This document shows, piece after piece, positions 8,162 to 19,000 of a stretch of DNA of 64,000 nt. How positions within the stretch are numbered: the first letter of the stretch is position 1; every line of letters starts with the position of its first letter. The DNA lies in NCBI GenBank assembly GCA_964406155.1, contig CAYOQR010000020.1:13592-77591 (forward strand). The letters run 5' to 3'. The notes under the pieces are model-generated. The model did no database searches. It saw only the letters and a list, made by a program, of their open reading frames with translations, and was not told the DNA's origin. Source of the DNA: Dongia_B sp964406155. GTDB lineage: Bacteria > Pseudomonadota > Alphaproteobacteria > Dongiales > Dongiaceae. The translations under genes were made by a program, and so were the position numbers.

Positions 8162-8182
8162 CTGACACCGTTGTGTCAGCAG
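8162..8182. promoter_or_regulatory. Candidate WYL-regulator operator, copy 1
   Basis: A 21-bp element with CTGACACC at 8162-8169 and TGTCAGCAG at 8174-8182. It lies between the YqfO-like gene (start 8092) and the end of the WYL regulator gene. It matches 17 of 21 positions of the element at 8954-8974. A second palindrome, AGGGGTG-GT-CACCCCT, lies next to it at 8188-8203. Confidence 0.6.
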
Positions 8183-8211
8183 ATTGCAGGGGTGGTCACC
8201 CCTCATAACGG

Positions 8212-8901
8212 CTAGCCTTGCGGCGCCTGGATGCGCGCCAGCCAGTCCTGCAGCAACTTGCCGTCATCGGTCGGGAAAGTTTCCGGCAGGGACCGTAGAT
8301 GGGTGATTCGGTCGGCGCGGAAGTTGCGGTGGTCCTGACGCAATTCGCACCAGCCGCAGATCAGGGTCACTTCCACGAAATAGGCGATGGCGATCGGCCA
8401 GATCACCCGCTGGGTGCGGGTGCCATCGCCATCCATGTAATCCAGCAGCAGTTTCCGCCGGTCGCGGATCGCCTGACGGATTTCGCCGAGATCGACGGCG
8501 GAGGGCGTCTGCGCCCCATAGGGCGAGACATAGACCGGCGGCAGATCGAGGTGTTCGCGCAGATGTGCCGGCAGCGCAACCGTCACTTTCGAGAGCACGC
8601 TGCTGGCCGCCGCCTGCAGGCCGGGATCGCCGGTGCGGCGGATCAGCCGGGCACCGACGACGATGGCCTCGAGCTCGTCCGGGGTGAACATCAAGGGCGG
8701 CAGGTCGAAGCCGTCGCGCAGGATGTAGCCAAGCCCCGCCGCCCCCTCGACCGGCACCCGGCGGGCCTGCAAGGTGGCGATGTCGCGATAGATGGTCCGC
8801 ACCGTCACTTCGAGCTGGGCCGCGAGATCGGCCGCCGTCAGCGGCCGCCTGGCGGCCCGCAAGGCCTGGATGATGTCGAATAACCGATCCGCTCGGCGCA
8901 T
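8212..8901 (-). CDS. YafY-type transcriptional regulator (HTH_11 + WYL)
   Basis: A 229-residue regulator with a DeoR/HTH_11-type winged helix at the front (RRADRLFDIIQALRAARRPL, then AADLAAQLEVTVRTIYRDI) and a WYL-type sensory domain behind it. The WYL region runs from about residue 130 (RKLLLDYMDGDGTRTQRVIWP) to AYFVEVTLICGWCELRQDHRNF. I chose the start at 8901, where the conserved helix begins; 8949 would add residues that overlap the operator-like palindrome. It is divergent from an EamA transporter and upstream of a YqfO-like gene, and both neighbours carry the same palindrome. WYL domains usually sense small ligands or nucleic acids; the signal here is not known. Confidence 0.88.
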   Translation of the reverse strand: MRRADRLFDIIQALRAARRPLTAADLAAQLEVTVRTIYRDIATLQARRVPVEGAAGLGYILRDGFDLPPLMFTPDELEAIVVGARLIRRTGDPGLQAAASSVLSKVTVALPAHLREHLDLPPVYVSPYGAQTPSAVDLGEIRQAIRDRRKLLLDYMDGDGTRTQRVIWPIAIAYFVEVTLICGWCELRQDHRNFRADRITHLRSLPETFPTDDGKLLQDWLARIQAPQG

Positions 8902-8939
8902 CCCGCGACATGCCCATTCGATTGAAGAACGATTGCAGC

Positions 8940-8985
8940 CTACCGACACCCTGCTGACACCACGATGTCAGCAGGGTGTCGGTAG
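8940..8985. promoter_or_regulatory. 20-bp perfect inverted repeat with WYL-type operator, copy 2
   Basis: Perfect arms at 8940-8959 and 8966-8985 enclose the 6-nt centre CCACGA. The element lies between the divergent WYL regulator and the EamA transporter. Its core at 8954-8974 (CTGACACC then TGTCAGCAG) repeats the element at 8162-8182. As the arms are longer than one repressor half-site, the RNA could also fold as a stem. Confidence 0.7.
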
Positions 8986-9021
8986 AGTCGCAAGTGAAAG
9001 ATCGAGCGGGAGAACGGATAG

Positions 9022-9930
9022 ATGGGTGCCAGCCAGACCGAAGCCAATCAGATCGCGGCAGCGCCGACGCCGGCTGGGCAACATCGGCTGGGGATCTTGC
9101 TGGTCACCGGTTCGGCCATCGCCTATAGCACCGCCGGTTTCTTCACCCGCCTGATCCAGGTCGATGTCTGGACCCTGCTGTTCTGGCGCGGCCTGTTTGC
9201 CGGCCTTTTCATCGCCGGCATCCTGGTCTGGCAGCATGGTCGGCAGGCGCCGCGCGTGATGCTCTCGGTCGGCTGGTCCGGCTTGCTGGTCGCCAGCTTC
9301 TCCACCCTGGGCATGACCTTCTTCATCAATGCCCTGCGCCTGACATCGGTCGCCGACGTGGCCTTGATCTTCGCCGCCTGCCCCTTCGTCGCCGCCTTCC
9401 TTGCCTGGCTGACGATCGGAGAGAAAGCCAGTCCCGCCACGTTGGTCGCCAGTTTCATCGCTCTCCTCGGTGTCGTGGTCATGGTGGGCAATGCCGCCAC
9501 TGCCGGCCATCTGGCGGGCGACCTGCTCGCCCTCGGCATGACCTGTTCCGTCGCGGCGATGATGGTGGCGGTGCGAAAGTTCCGCCAGTCCAGCATGGTG
9601 CCGGCCGCCTGCCTCTCCTCTTTCCTCACCAGCCTGATCGCCCTGCCGCTGGCGACACCGGGTAGCGCCCATGGGCTCGATCTCTTCTATCTCGTTCTCT
9701 TCGGCATCTCGCAACTGGGCCTCGGCCTGCTGTTGCTGACCACCGGCACGCGGCTGATCTCGGCAACGGAATCGGCCCTGATCGGCGCCCTCGATGCACC
9801 GCTCGCACCGATCTGGGTCTGGATTGCCTTCGGCGAGGTGCCGGGCCATGCAACCCTGCTGGGCGGCGGCATCATCGTTGTCGCCGTGCTGGGGCATATC
9901 CTTGCCGAAACCTATCTCCAGCGCCGTTAG
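9022..9930 (+). CDS. EamA/DMT-family transporter
   Basis: A 302-residue inner-membrane protein with two EamA repeats and about ten membrane segments (for example ILLVTGSAIAYSTAGFFTR in repeat 1 and SATESALIGALDAPLAPIWV in repeat 2). The family exports metabolites such as amino acids, and the substrate cannot be read from sequence. A GGGAGAACGG ribosome site precedes ATG 9022. It is divergent from the WYL regulator and its upstream region holds the 20-bp inverted repeat, so control by that regulator is likely. Confidence 0.92.
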   Translation: MGASQTEANQIAAAPTPAGQHRLGILLVTGSAIAYSTAGFFTRLIQVDVWTLLFWRGLFAGLFIAGILVWQHGRQAPRVMLSVGWSGLLVASFSTLGMTFFINALRLTSVADVALIFAACPFVAAFLAWLTIGEKASPATLVASFIALLGVVVMVGNAATAGHLAGDLLALGMTCSVAAMMVAVRKFRQSSMVPAACLSSFLTSLIALPLATPGSAHGLDLFYLVLFGISQLGLGLLLLTTGTRLISATESALIGALDAPLAPIWVWIAFGEVPGHATLLGGGIIVVAVLGHILAETYLQRR

Positions 9931-10028
9931 GCAGGGCGGCGGGCCCTGCTGCCACACGGTTCCGCTGATGATCGATGCCGGGGGAAACCTTCCGGCACCC
10001 GAATTTCGCCGATCGCCGCCGGATCGCC

Positions 10029-10943
10029 TTATGGAGCGTGCGATTGACACCATTCGGCCATGGCCGCCGCACAGCGGGAAGCCGGCGAGCTCGATGGCAT
10101 CGCCGTCCGCAATACGGCCTGCCAGGTAACATGGATACCTGCATCGGTCAGGGGTCGAAGCAAGATGCGCCCCGCCTGTTCGTATGATTCGACCGCACGG
10201 CGACTGAGAATGGACAGACCGCCGCCGCGTTCGATCATCGCAACGATCATTCCAATTGACCCGAAGCGGAGCCACCTTTTGGGATAGAGACGGGCCGGAC
10301 GAAAAAGCTGGTCGTCCTCATAGCCACGTTCCGGGACGGTTGAATAGGTGAGGTATGTTTCCTCGACGAAATCCGCTGCGCCAAGACAGGATTTCTTGCG
10401 CAAGGGCGATTTCTTGCCGATAACGCCGACCAATTCGTCGTTGAACAATGGCCGCGCGCCAAGGCGAGGGTCCGTCACCTCCCCCGGCGCGATGCCGATA
10501 TCGATCTCGCCGCTGCGGATGGCGTTGCTCAGTGGAAAATCGATGCCATGCTGGATGATCTCGATCTGTGTGGGAGCCGGCGATTGCGTCGTCCAGTATC
10601 GAATAAAGTCCGGCAACCATTCCTCGCAACTATAGGGGCCGGTGCCGATGGTGATCTTGGGGCCCGCCGCGTGCTTGTAAAGGCGGAGATCACCTTCGAG
10701 ACGATCGACCGCATCCAGTATCGGCCGGGCTCCTTGCAGGAGGTGTGCGCCGACTTCCGTGAAATGCAGCTTCTTATTGACCTTATAGAAGAACTGCATC
10801 CCCGCTCGCCTCTCGGCGTCGCGGATCTGATGACTCAGGGCGGATTGCGTCACCAAGAGAGACTCTGCCGCTTTGGTCAACGTCTTGTGCTGATCGATCG
10901 CGACCAGCATCCGCATGAGTTTCACGTCGAGACTGGCCACCAT
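10029..10943 (-). CDS. LysR-family transcriptional regulator
   Basis: A 304-residue LysR regulator. The N-terminal winged helix (LVAIDQHKTLTKAAESLLVT followed by QSALSHQIRDAERRAG) starts near residue 12. A periplasmic-binding-like effector domain begins around residue 95 (KITIGTGPYSCEEWLPDFI). It is divergent from the Rieske oxygenase gene 144 bp away, the classic arrangement for a LysR activator and its target. MVASLDVKLMRML is a normal family start. The effector is unknown but may be the oxygenase substrate. Confidence 0.92.
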   Translation of the reverse strand: MVASLDVKLMRMLVAIDQHKTLTKAAESLLVTQSALSHQIRDAERRAGMQFFYKVNKKLHFTEVGAHLLQGARPILDAVDRLEGDLRLYKHAAGPKITIGTGPYSCEEWLPDFIRYWTTQSPAPTQIEIIQHGIDFPLSNAIRSGEIDIGIAPGEVTDPRLGARPLFNDELVGVIGKKSPLRKKSCLGAADFVEETYLTYSTVPERGYEDDQLFRPARLYPKRWLRFGSIGMIVAMIERGGGLSILSRRAVESYEQAGRILLRPLTDAGIHVTWQAVLRTAMPSSSPASRCAAAMAEWCQSHAP

Positions 10944-11086
10944 ACCGACAAAGCCCGCTGCAAGGCGTTACATGAGGAAGCTTCACGATAATGCCTCGTC
11001 TATTTCAGTACAACACGCCCCTGCTCTTCCATAGTCTCTCCATCAAAGCCGCCTTGAATCAGGCGGCGAATTCAGTGGAGGACAGA

Positions 11087-12286
11087 ATGGCGAACAACAA
11101 CGCGGCCGATACCGGACCGATGGCGCAATTTGAAGAGACCCTGCCGCGTTCATACTATTTTTCGCCGGACATCTTCTCGCTGGAAAGCCAGCACATCTTT
11201 CATCGGGAGTGGGTTTGCGTCTGCCGAGAGGAGCAGCTCTCATCGGCAACGAACAGTCTGGCACTCGACATCCTGGGCGAAAGCGTCTTGCTGCTGCGCG
11301 ATAAGGACGGTGTCCTGCGAGCTTTTCACAATGTCTGCCGTCACCGTGGCGCGAAGCTTTGCCGGGCGGACAACACGGATGCGGACAAGCCAACATTGCT
11401 TCGCGGTGGTGCGCTGCCGAATCACAAGGTCATGTGCCCTTATCATTCCTGGACCTATGATTTCAGCGGGCACCTCATCGCGGCCCCGCATCTCGCGGCG
11501 GATAGCTACGACAAATCGGCTTTCTCGCTCCATCAGATTCGACTCGCGACATGGGGCGGTTTCGTCTTTCTCAATTTTTCGCCAGAGCCAACTGCCTCAC
11601 TGGCCAATCAACTGGGCAACGTCATGTCCCGGACGGCCCGTTATCCGCTGGCCGAATTGCGTATCGGCCAAACGATCCGGTATCGGGTACAAGCGAACTG
11701 GAAGGTTGTGCTCGAGAACTATAACGAATGTTATCATTGCGCCGGCGTCCATCCCGAGCTCTGCGCCGTGGTTCCTGCCTTCAGAAATGGCGGCGTGTCA
11801 CTCGATTGGGATTCCGGCATTCCGCATCGACCCGGCGCCTATACATTCACCAAAACCGGCACGACGTTGCGACAACCCTTCCCTGGCCTGGATGAGAACG
11901 AGAGAACGCGGCACAAGGGAGAGCTCATTTATCCCAATCTCATGCTGAGCCTCGCCTGCGATCACGTCGCGGCGTTCACGGTGCATCCCGTTGATCCGGG
12001 AACCACGGAGGTTATTTGCCAATTCCTCTTCGATGCCACCGCCCTCGCCGATGAAAATCGCGACCTGAACGATGCCGTCGACTTTTGGGATCTCGTGAAC
12101 CGGCAGGACTGGGAAGTCTGCGAACGCGTTCAAGCAGGTATGCGCTCATCGGCCTACCAGAGCGGCTATTATGCCCCCATGGAAGACGTCAATCTCGATA
12201 TGCGGCGCTACATCAGCGACCGGATCGGCACACATGCTCAATGCGGGGCCACGGGAGACAACCTTGCCCCATCGCACAGCGCGTGA
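11087..12286 (+). CDS. Rieske ring-hydroxylating oxygenase, alpha subunit
   Basis: A 399-residue terminal oxygenase with an N-terminal Rieske [2Fe-2S] domain and a C-terminal non-heme iron domain. The cluster ligands are Cys84/His86 (NVCRHRG) and Cys117/His120 (MCPYHSW). The iron site is in NYNECYHCAGVHPEL (His217 and His222), with a late Asp in MEDVNLDMRRY. The sequence looks closest to the GbcA, choline monooxygenase and stachydrine demethylase group, which demethylates quaternary amines; that substrate class is inferred. The start at 11087 has GGAGGA ahead of it. No reductase gene lies beside it. The Rieske loop between His86 and Cys117 is 30 residues, longer than usual. Confidence 0.9.
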   Translation: MANNNAADTGPMAQFEETLPRSYYFSPDIFSLESQHIFHREWVCVCREEQLSSATNSLALDILGESVLLLRDKDGVLRAFHNVCRHRGAKLCRADNTDADKPTLLRGGALPNHKVMCPYHSWTYDFSGHLIAAPHLAADSYDKSAFSLHQIRLATWGGFVFLNFSPEPTASLANQLGNVMSRTARYPLAELRIGQTIRYRVQANWKVVLENYNECYHCAGVHPELCAVVPAFRNGGVSLDWDSGIPHRPGAYTFTKTGTTLRQPFPGLDENERTRHKGELIYPNLMLSLACDHVAAFTVHPVDPGTTEVICQFLFDATALADENRDLNDAVDFWDLVNRQDWEVCERVQAGMRSSAYQSGYYAPMEDVNLDMRRYISDRIGTHAQCGATGDNLAPSHSA

Positions 12287-12502
12287 TCAGCCGAGGATTG
12301 GCAGAACCCGGCGCCACAACCCATTCGCTGCCCCAGGGTTACCTCGATCAGGTCCACCTTAATGAAAGATTGGGACAATAATTGAGTCCGCATACCGGAG
12401 CATGCTTGACGACTGACGCCAATCATTGAAGAATCATTAACTAATTGACCGCAAGCTGGCGGCAGAGGGGGACCCGATTCTTAAGGCGGGAAAGGACCCG
12501 AG

Positions 12503-13012
12503 ATGGCGAAGCAGAAAGGCGACGCTACCGGTGAAGCGGATGACGCGCTGGACCTGCCGGACCAGCCCAGCGAGCTTGCCGAAAACACCCATGCCGAACT
12601 GCTGATGCTCTATGGCGAATACGTGCAGAGCATCCGCTTTGCGAGAACACAGCAATGGCACAGCATGGGCGGTGTCCTGCTGATCTTCGTCGCCCTCGCC
12701 GTCTTCAGCACCTATATGTCTGATTCCGCCCTGGCGCTGAAAGCGGCGATCGCCCTCAGCATTCTCTCCAGCATCGGCGGCATCTATGCATTGGTGATCT
12801 ATCAGTTCTGGCAGGCCACCGCGCGGCAGAAGCTGGCCTATATCAGCGAAAAGCTTTCCAGCACGCTGCGCCAGGTGCGCGGCATGACCAGCTCCCGCGA
12901 AGCGGACTTCCAGCGTTATGTACTGCTCCTCTTCATGGTCTTCAGCATTCTGGCCGGCAACTGGCTGCTGGCGCTCTATGTCGCGCCGAAATTGCACGTC
13001 CTTGCGTCCTGA
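12503..13012 (+). CDS. Hypothetical membrane protein
   Basis: A 169-residue protein with a polar acidic N-terminus (about 50 residues), then three hydrophobic segments: MGGVLLIFVALAVFSTYM, ALALKAAIALSILSSIGGIY with LVIYQF, and VLLLFMVFSILAGNWLLALY. Between the second and third is a charged helical stretch (ARQKLAYISEKLSSTLRQ). I recognise no family. It probably lies in the inner membrane with a cytoplasmic helical loop. It stands alone between the Rieske gene and the convergent aminotransferase. Confidence 0.75.
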   Translation: MAKQKGDATGEADDALDLPDQPSELAENTHAELLMLYGEYVQSIRFARTQQWHSMGGVLLIFVALAVFSTYMSDSALALKAAIALSILSSIGGIYALVIYQFWQATARQKLAYISEKLSSTLRQVRGMTSSREADFQRYVLLLFMVFSILAGNWLLALYVAPKLHVLAS

Positions 13013-13025
13013 CCGGAATGCCAAC

Positions 13026-13059
13026 TGAAAAAGGGGCGGCAGCCGGTGGCTGCCGCCCC
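13026..13059 (-). terminator. Rho-independent terminator of the aminotransferase unit
   Basis: A perfect 12-bp GC-rich stem (13033-13044 with 13048-13059) and a 3-nt loop. On the minus strand it is followed by TTTTTC, so it is a canonical terminator for the minus-strand genes ending at 13085. It could also stop plus-strand transcription from the membrane protein gene. Confidence 0.85.
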
Positions 13060-13084
13060 AATCCTCTGTTAGGCGATCCTTCGC

Positions 13085-14271
13085 TCAGGCTGCCGCATCG
13101 GCGGCAAGGCGCGCGGCGATCTCCGGCATCAGGTCATGATCGACATTGGCGAAGGCGACCCGCAGATAATCCTCCTGGCCCGGACCGAACATGGCGCCGG
13201 GCAGCGCCAGCAGGTTCTGCTGGTCGACCAGACGGCGCGCCACGGCGGCTGCGGACTGTCCGCGATGGGGATGACGGACATAGGCGAAATAGGCGCCGGC
13301 ACTGATCAGCTCATAACCGAGATCGTTGCGGTTGAAGGCGGATTTCAGGGCGCTCAACCGGTCGCGCATCAGCAGCGTGTTGGTACGCCGCCAATCCCCT
13401 TCCGCCTTCAGGCCCTGGATGGCCGCCAATTGGCCGATGCGCGGGGCACAGATCGCTACCGTGTCCATCGCCTTGCCGACTTCCTCCACCAAAGCCGGCG
13501 CGCCGACCAGGGCGCCGACGCGGTAGCCGGTCAGACAGAACACCTTGGAGAAACTGTAGAGGTGAATGAGCGTGCCGGCCCAGTCGGGATCGTCGAAGAG
13601 ATCGTGGGGCGTCTCGTCATGGGGCATGAAATCGCGATAGGTCTCATCGAGGATGAGCGCGATCCCCCGTGATTTCGCCAGTTCATAGAATTGCCGCAGC
13701 ACCGCCGGCGGATAGACCGCGCCGGTCGGGTTGTTGGGCGAGATCAGCAGCAGGGCCTTGGTTGCCGGGCCGATCGCGGACGCGACTTCATCCAGATCGG
13801 GAATGCCGCCGTTATCGGGGCGGAAGGCGACGTGGCGGGCGCGGATGCCCTGCATGTCGAGCCACATCTGGTAATTGAAGTAATAGGGCAGCGGCAGGAT
13901 GATCTCCTCCCCGGCCTTGGCGAGTGCCGAGGTGGTGAGGCAATAGGCCTGGTTGCAGCCGGCGGTGATCAACACATTCTCCGCCGTCACCGTGCCGCCA
14001 TAGATCCGCGCGATATCGGCGGCGAGCGCCGCCCGCAGGTTCGGCAGGCCCTCGATATCGGTATAGCGGGACGTCGCCGGCGCGCCGATGATCGAGGCCA
14101 GGTGATCGGTCAGCGCCGTGGGCGGCGGATAACCGGGTACCGCCTGGCAGACATCGATCAACGGCTTTTCCGCCGGAAAGCTGCGCCCCTTGATCCAGCC
14201 ATGAGCCTCGGCAATCGGCGGGGCCGCGACCCCGGCCAGCAACGGATTGACGGTGTAACGCAACGCCTGAC

Positions 14272-14275
<4 letters not shown>
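13085..14275 (-). CDS. Class I/II pyridoxal-phosphate aminotransferase
   Basis: A 396-residue fold-type I aminotransferase, probably acting on an amino acid with 2-oxoglutarate as partner. The PLP lysine is Lys244 in SFSKVFCLTGYRVG. The family landmarks SPNNPTG (residues 179-185), ILDETYRDF and GYPPP are clear. Its start codon overlaps the stop of the upstream acetoacetyl-CoA ligase (ATGA at 14272-14275), so the two are translationally coupled. The exact substrate is not evident. A strong terminator follows at 13026-13059. Confidence 0.93.
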
Positions 14276-16251
<1,976 letters not shown>

Positions 16252-16582
16252 CGGCGTTACGTCTTCCCTGAGCTTTCATTGCCTCACCCGGCCCTGTCGA
16301 CCGGGCCTTCCGCATAGGCTGCGGCAAAGGCTGGCGGCGCCTAATCTGCGGTCGCAATCCGGCCTTGGCAAGCCGAATTCCCGCTGCCTTCCAGTCTCAT
16401 ACATGCCCACTCTAGGGATCGGCTGCCGCCAAGCTGCTCTACCTGCGACGGGACTGCCCATAAGCCGCGACCTTGGGCCGGAAAGGACGATAGATCGGCA
16501 TGATTGAGGCCCCGCCCCGGTCCCTGCCAGCAGCGGAAGGAATGGGGAGATGGAGATCGACAGAGCGTGGAAGCTTACAGGA
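16252..16582. other. 331-bp gap upstream of the acetoacetyl-CoA ligase
   Basis: No convincing gene is visible. The gap separates the ligase start (16251, minus strand) from the end of the YkvA-like gene (16583, minus strand), so it should hold the ligase promoter. Short GC-rich inverted stretches occur near 16287-16307 (CCCGG and CCGGG) but nothing diagnostic. Confidence 0.4.
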
Positions 16583-16975
16583 TCACTTTTCGGCGAGGCG
16601 GATCAGGCTGTCGCGCGCCCGGCCCCGGTGTTCCGGCGTGATATGGGCGGAAACGCTGCGGATCGCCGCATAGACCACCGCCGCATCGTCGGTGAAGCCG
16701 ATCCAGGCCATGAAATCGGGAATGGCATCGATCGGCATGACGAAATAGGCCAACGCACCGAACAGGATCGCCTTGACCCGCAGCGGCGTCGCCGGATCGA
16801 CGGCACAGTAATAGGCCGCCACCACGTCATCGAGAAAGGGCAATTTGGCGGCGAAACGCTTGACCTTGCGCCAGAAGCCCCGCTCCACGGTTTCCCGATC
16901 GCGCCGCAGCTTTTCCGGGTCGGGGGCCTGGCCACCCCACCCGGCTTGCTCCTCCTCAAACCTCTCCGTTGCCAT
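16583..16975 (-). CDS. YkvA-family protein (DUF1232)
   Basis: A 130-residue protein. The DUF1232 core is clear: AAYYCAVDPATPLRVKAILF, LAYFVMPIDAIPDF and FTDDAAVVYAAI. This family usually has a hydrophobic segment and a conserved PxDxIPD motif; its function is poorly known, with links to membranes and stress responses. The start at 16975 is preferred to 17029 because GGAAGGA lies upstream on the coding strand and the longer N-terminus has no family support. It lies downstream of the BKACE gene on the same strand with a 116-bp gap. Confidence 0.88.
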   Translation of the reverse strand: MATERFEEEQAGWGGQAPDPEKLRRDRETVERGFWRKVKRFAAKLPFLDDVVAAYYCAVDPATPLRVKAILFGALAYFVMPIDAIPDFMAWIGFTDDAAVVYAAIRSVSAHITPEHRGRARDSLIRLAEK

Positions 16976-17091
16976 GCCGGCCGTCTTCCTTCCCTGGCCC
17001 CACCCATGAACGAGCGGGTGCCTCAGCACCGATCGCTGACCAGACCGATATGGTCATCGCCCCGGCCCTTGGCAAGGCAGTGAGGGCGGGC

Positions 17092-18027
17092 TCAGAAGGC
17101 GACCCGGTCGGCCCCCTTCAGGTCAAGCATCCGGCGCGCTTCCACCGGGCTCGCCACCTCCAGCGAGAGGGCTTCCAGGATGGTGCGGATGCGCCGGACC
17201 TGATCGGCATTGCTTTTCGCCAGCTCGCCCTTGCCGAGATAGAGCGAATCCTCCAATCCGACACGGACATTGCCGCCCATGATGGCGCCCATGGTGACGA
17301 AGCCCATCTGGTGACGGCCGGCTGCCAGGATCGACCAGTGATAGTCGTGGCCGAACAGCTTGTCGGCGATGCGGCGCATCTGCAGGAGATTTTCCGGATC
17401 GGCGCCGATGCCGCCGAGGATGCCGAAAATCGTCTGCACGAAAAGCGGCGGCTTCACCAGACCGCGGTCGAGGAAATGCGCCAGCGTATAGAGGTGCCCG
17501 ACATCGTAACACTCGAACTCAAAGCGCGTTCCATGCGTCTCACCCAATTCGCGCAGGATGTATTCGATATCGGCGAAGGTGTTACGGAAGATATAGTCGC
17601 GGCTGTTCGCCAGATGCTGTTGCTCCCAGTCGTGCTGGAACTCCTTGTATTTGTCGAGCAACGGATAGAGGCCGAAATTCATCGACCCCATGTTGAGCGA
17701 GCACATTTCCGGCTGCGCCGCCAGGGGCGCCGCGAGACGGTCCTGCACGCTCATGCCGGCCCCGCCGCCGGTCGTCACATTGATGACCGCATCTGTCGAT
17801 TGCTTGATGCGCGGCAGGAACTGCATGAAGACCGCCGGATCCGGCGTCGGCCGGCCGTCCTTGGGATCGCGCGCATGGAGATGCAGGATGGCGGCGCCCG
17901 CTTCCGCCGCGGCGATCGCATCGGCGGCGATCTCGTCGGGCGTCAGCGGCAGATGCGGCGACATGGTCGGCGTATGGATCGATCCCGTCACGGCACAGGT
18001 GATGATGACTTTGCGGCCGGCCGCCAT
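17092..18027 (-). CDS. Beta-keto acid cleavage enzyme (BKACE/DUF849)
   Basis: A 311-residue TIM-barrel enzyme of the family typified by 3-keto-5-aminohexanoate cleavage enzyme. Members condense a beta-keto acid with acetyl-CoA to give acetoacetate and a new CoA ester, using zinc. The expected metal ligands are His49 and His51 (HLHARDPKDG) and Glu259 (GLEDSLY). VTTGGGAGM and LEDSLYLGKGELAKSN are family marks. The actual keto acid cannot be read from sequence. Upstream of the acetoacetyl-CoA ligase on the same strand, it could supply that enzyme with acetoacetate. Confidence 0.92.
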   Translation of the reverse strand: MAAGRKVIITCAVTGSIHTPTMSPHLPLTPDEIAADAIAAAEAGAAILHLHARDPKDGRPTPDPAVFMQFLPRIKQSTDAVINVTTGGGAGMSVQDRLAAPLAAQPEMCSLNMGSMNFGLYPLLDKYKEFQHDWEQQHLANSRDYIFRNTFADIEYILRELGETHGTRFEFECYDVGHLYTLAHFLDRGLVKPPLFVQTIFGILGGIGADPENLLQMRRIADKLFGHDYHWSILAAGRHQMGFVTMGAIMGGNVRVGLEDSLYLGKGELAKSNADQVRRIRTILEALSLEVASPVEARRMLDLKGADRVAF

Positions 18028-18169
18028 AACTCCCTCCCCACATTGACAGTCCGGTGATGCTGCCCTGTCTACGGGGGCACTGGCAACGATTTGTTAACCA
18101 GACTGACGGCGTTATGGAGGCCTGATCCGGTATCCCGCGACCATCCATGGTTCCGTCGCCGATTGCCGG

Positions 18170-18964
18170 ATGCGACCGTCAATGCCGTTTCGTGATCCGG
18201 ACCCTGAAATGCCGCGCCACCGCTGCCTTCGCCCTCTGACACTCGCCGCCTTTTGCACCGGCCTGGCGGCCAGTTCCGTGATCGGTTCCAGCATCTCTTC
18301 CGCCCTGGCGCAGGCGTCCAGCCCGACACCCCTGACAACCGCCCCGTCCGCCGGAGGCCAAGCGTCGGCACCGGCAGCGACAGGTACCGGTCGGGCTTCG
18401 GCATTGCCACAGCAGGACCCCTCCGCCATCGCCGACGCCGCCCGCTCGATCGATGTCATCGTCGATGGCGAACGCCATAGCTGGCAGCCTTTGGAAAGCG
18501 GCACGGGAGAAGCCTGGGACGCCTACCGGAAAGGTGCCTACCAGCAGGCCGTGCCGGTCTTCGCCCGCTTGGCCCGGCTCGGCCATCCGGTCGCCGAATG
18601 GCTGATGGGCAATGTCTATTATGCCGGCCAGGGAGTGCCGCAGGATTACCGCCGCGCGCTGGACTGGTTTGAGAAGGCGGCGGCCCAAGGCTTCCTGCCG
18701 GCCTATGCGCCGACCGCGCAGCTTTATGAGAACGGGCAAGGCACGGCCATCGATCTCGGCAAGGCCTATATGTGGTACAACATCGCTATCGCCGCCTTGC
18801 CCAACAGCCTCGACCGCTACAATCTGACGAAGCAGCGCGACAAAGTCGCCGCGATGATGACCCCGGCACAGATCGAGGCGGCGCAGAAGCGCTCGCTGAG
18901 CTTCCTGCCGAAGAAAGTCGTTCCGCCCGATCTCGAAACCGCCCGCGCCATGCTGGGCGAGTAA
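18170..18964 (+). CDS. Exported Sel1-repeat protein
   Basis: A 264-residue protein with a signal peptide (hydrophobic LTLAAFCTGLAASSVIGSS, cut near ALAQA) and a Pro/Ala/Ser linker. Two or three Sel1-like/TPR helical repeats follow: AYRKGAYQQAVPVFARLARLG with AEWLMGNVYYAGQGVPQDY, then RALDWFEKAAAQGF with LYENGQGTAIDLGKAYMWYN. Sel1 repeats form protein-binding solenoids, so this is probably a periplasmic scaffold or adaptor. Starts at 18182 or 18209 are also possible; 18209 gives the most typical signal peptide. It is convergent with the TetR gene. Confidence 0.85.
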   Translation: MRPSMPFRDPDPEMPRHRCLRPLTLAAFCTGLAASSVIGSSISSALAQASSPTPLTTAPSAGGQASAPAATGTGRASALPQQDPSAIADAARSIDVIVDGERHSWQPLESGTGEAWDAYRKGAYQQAVPVFARLARLGHPVAEWLMGNVYYAGQGVPQDYRRALDWFEKAAAQGFLPAYAPTAQLYENGQGTAIDLGKAYMWYNIAIAALPNSLDRYNLTKQRDKVAAMMTPAQIEAAQKRSLSFLPKKVVPPDLETARAMLGE

Positions 18965-19000
18965 TCGCGCCGCGCTTCATCGCACCGCGACGATGACCGG

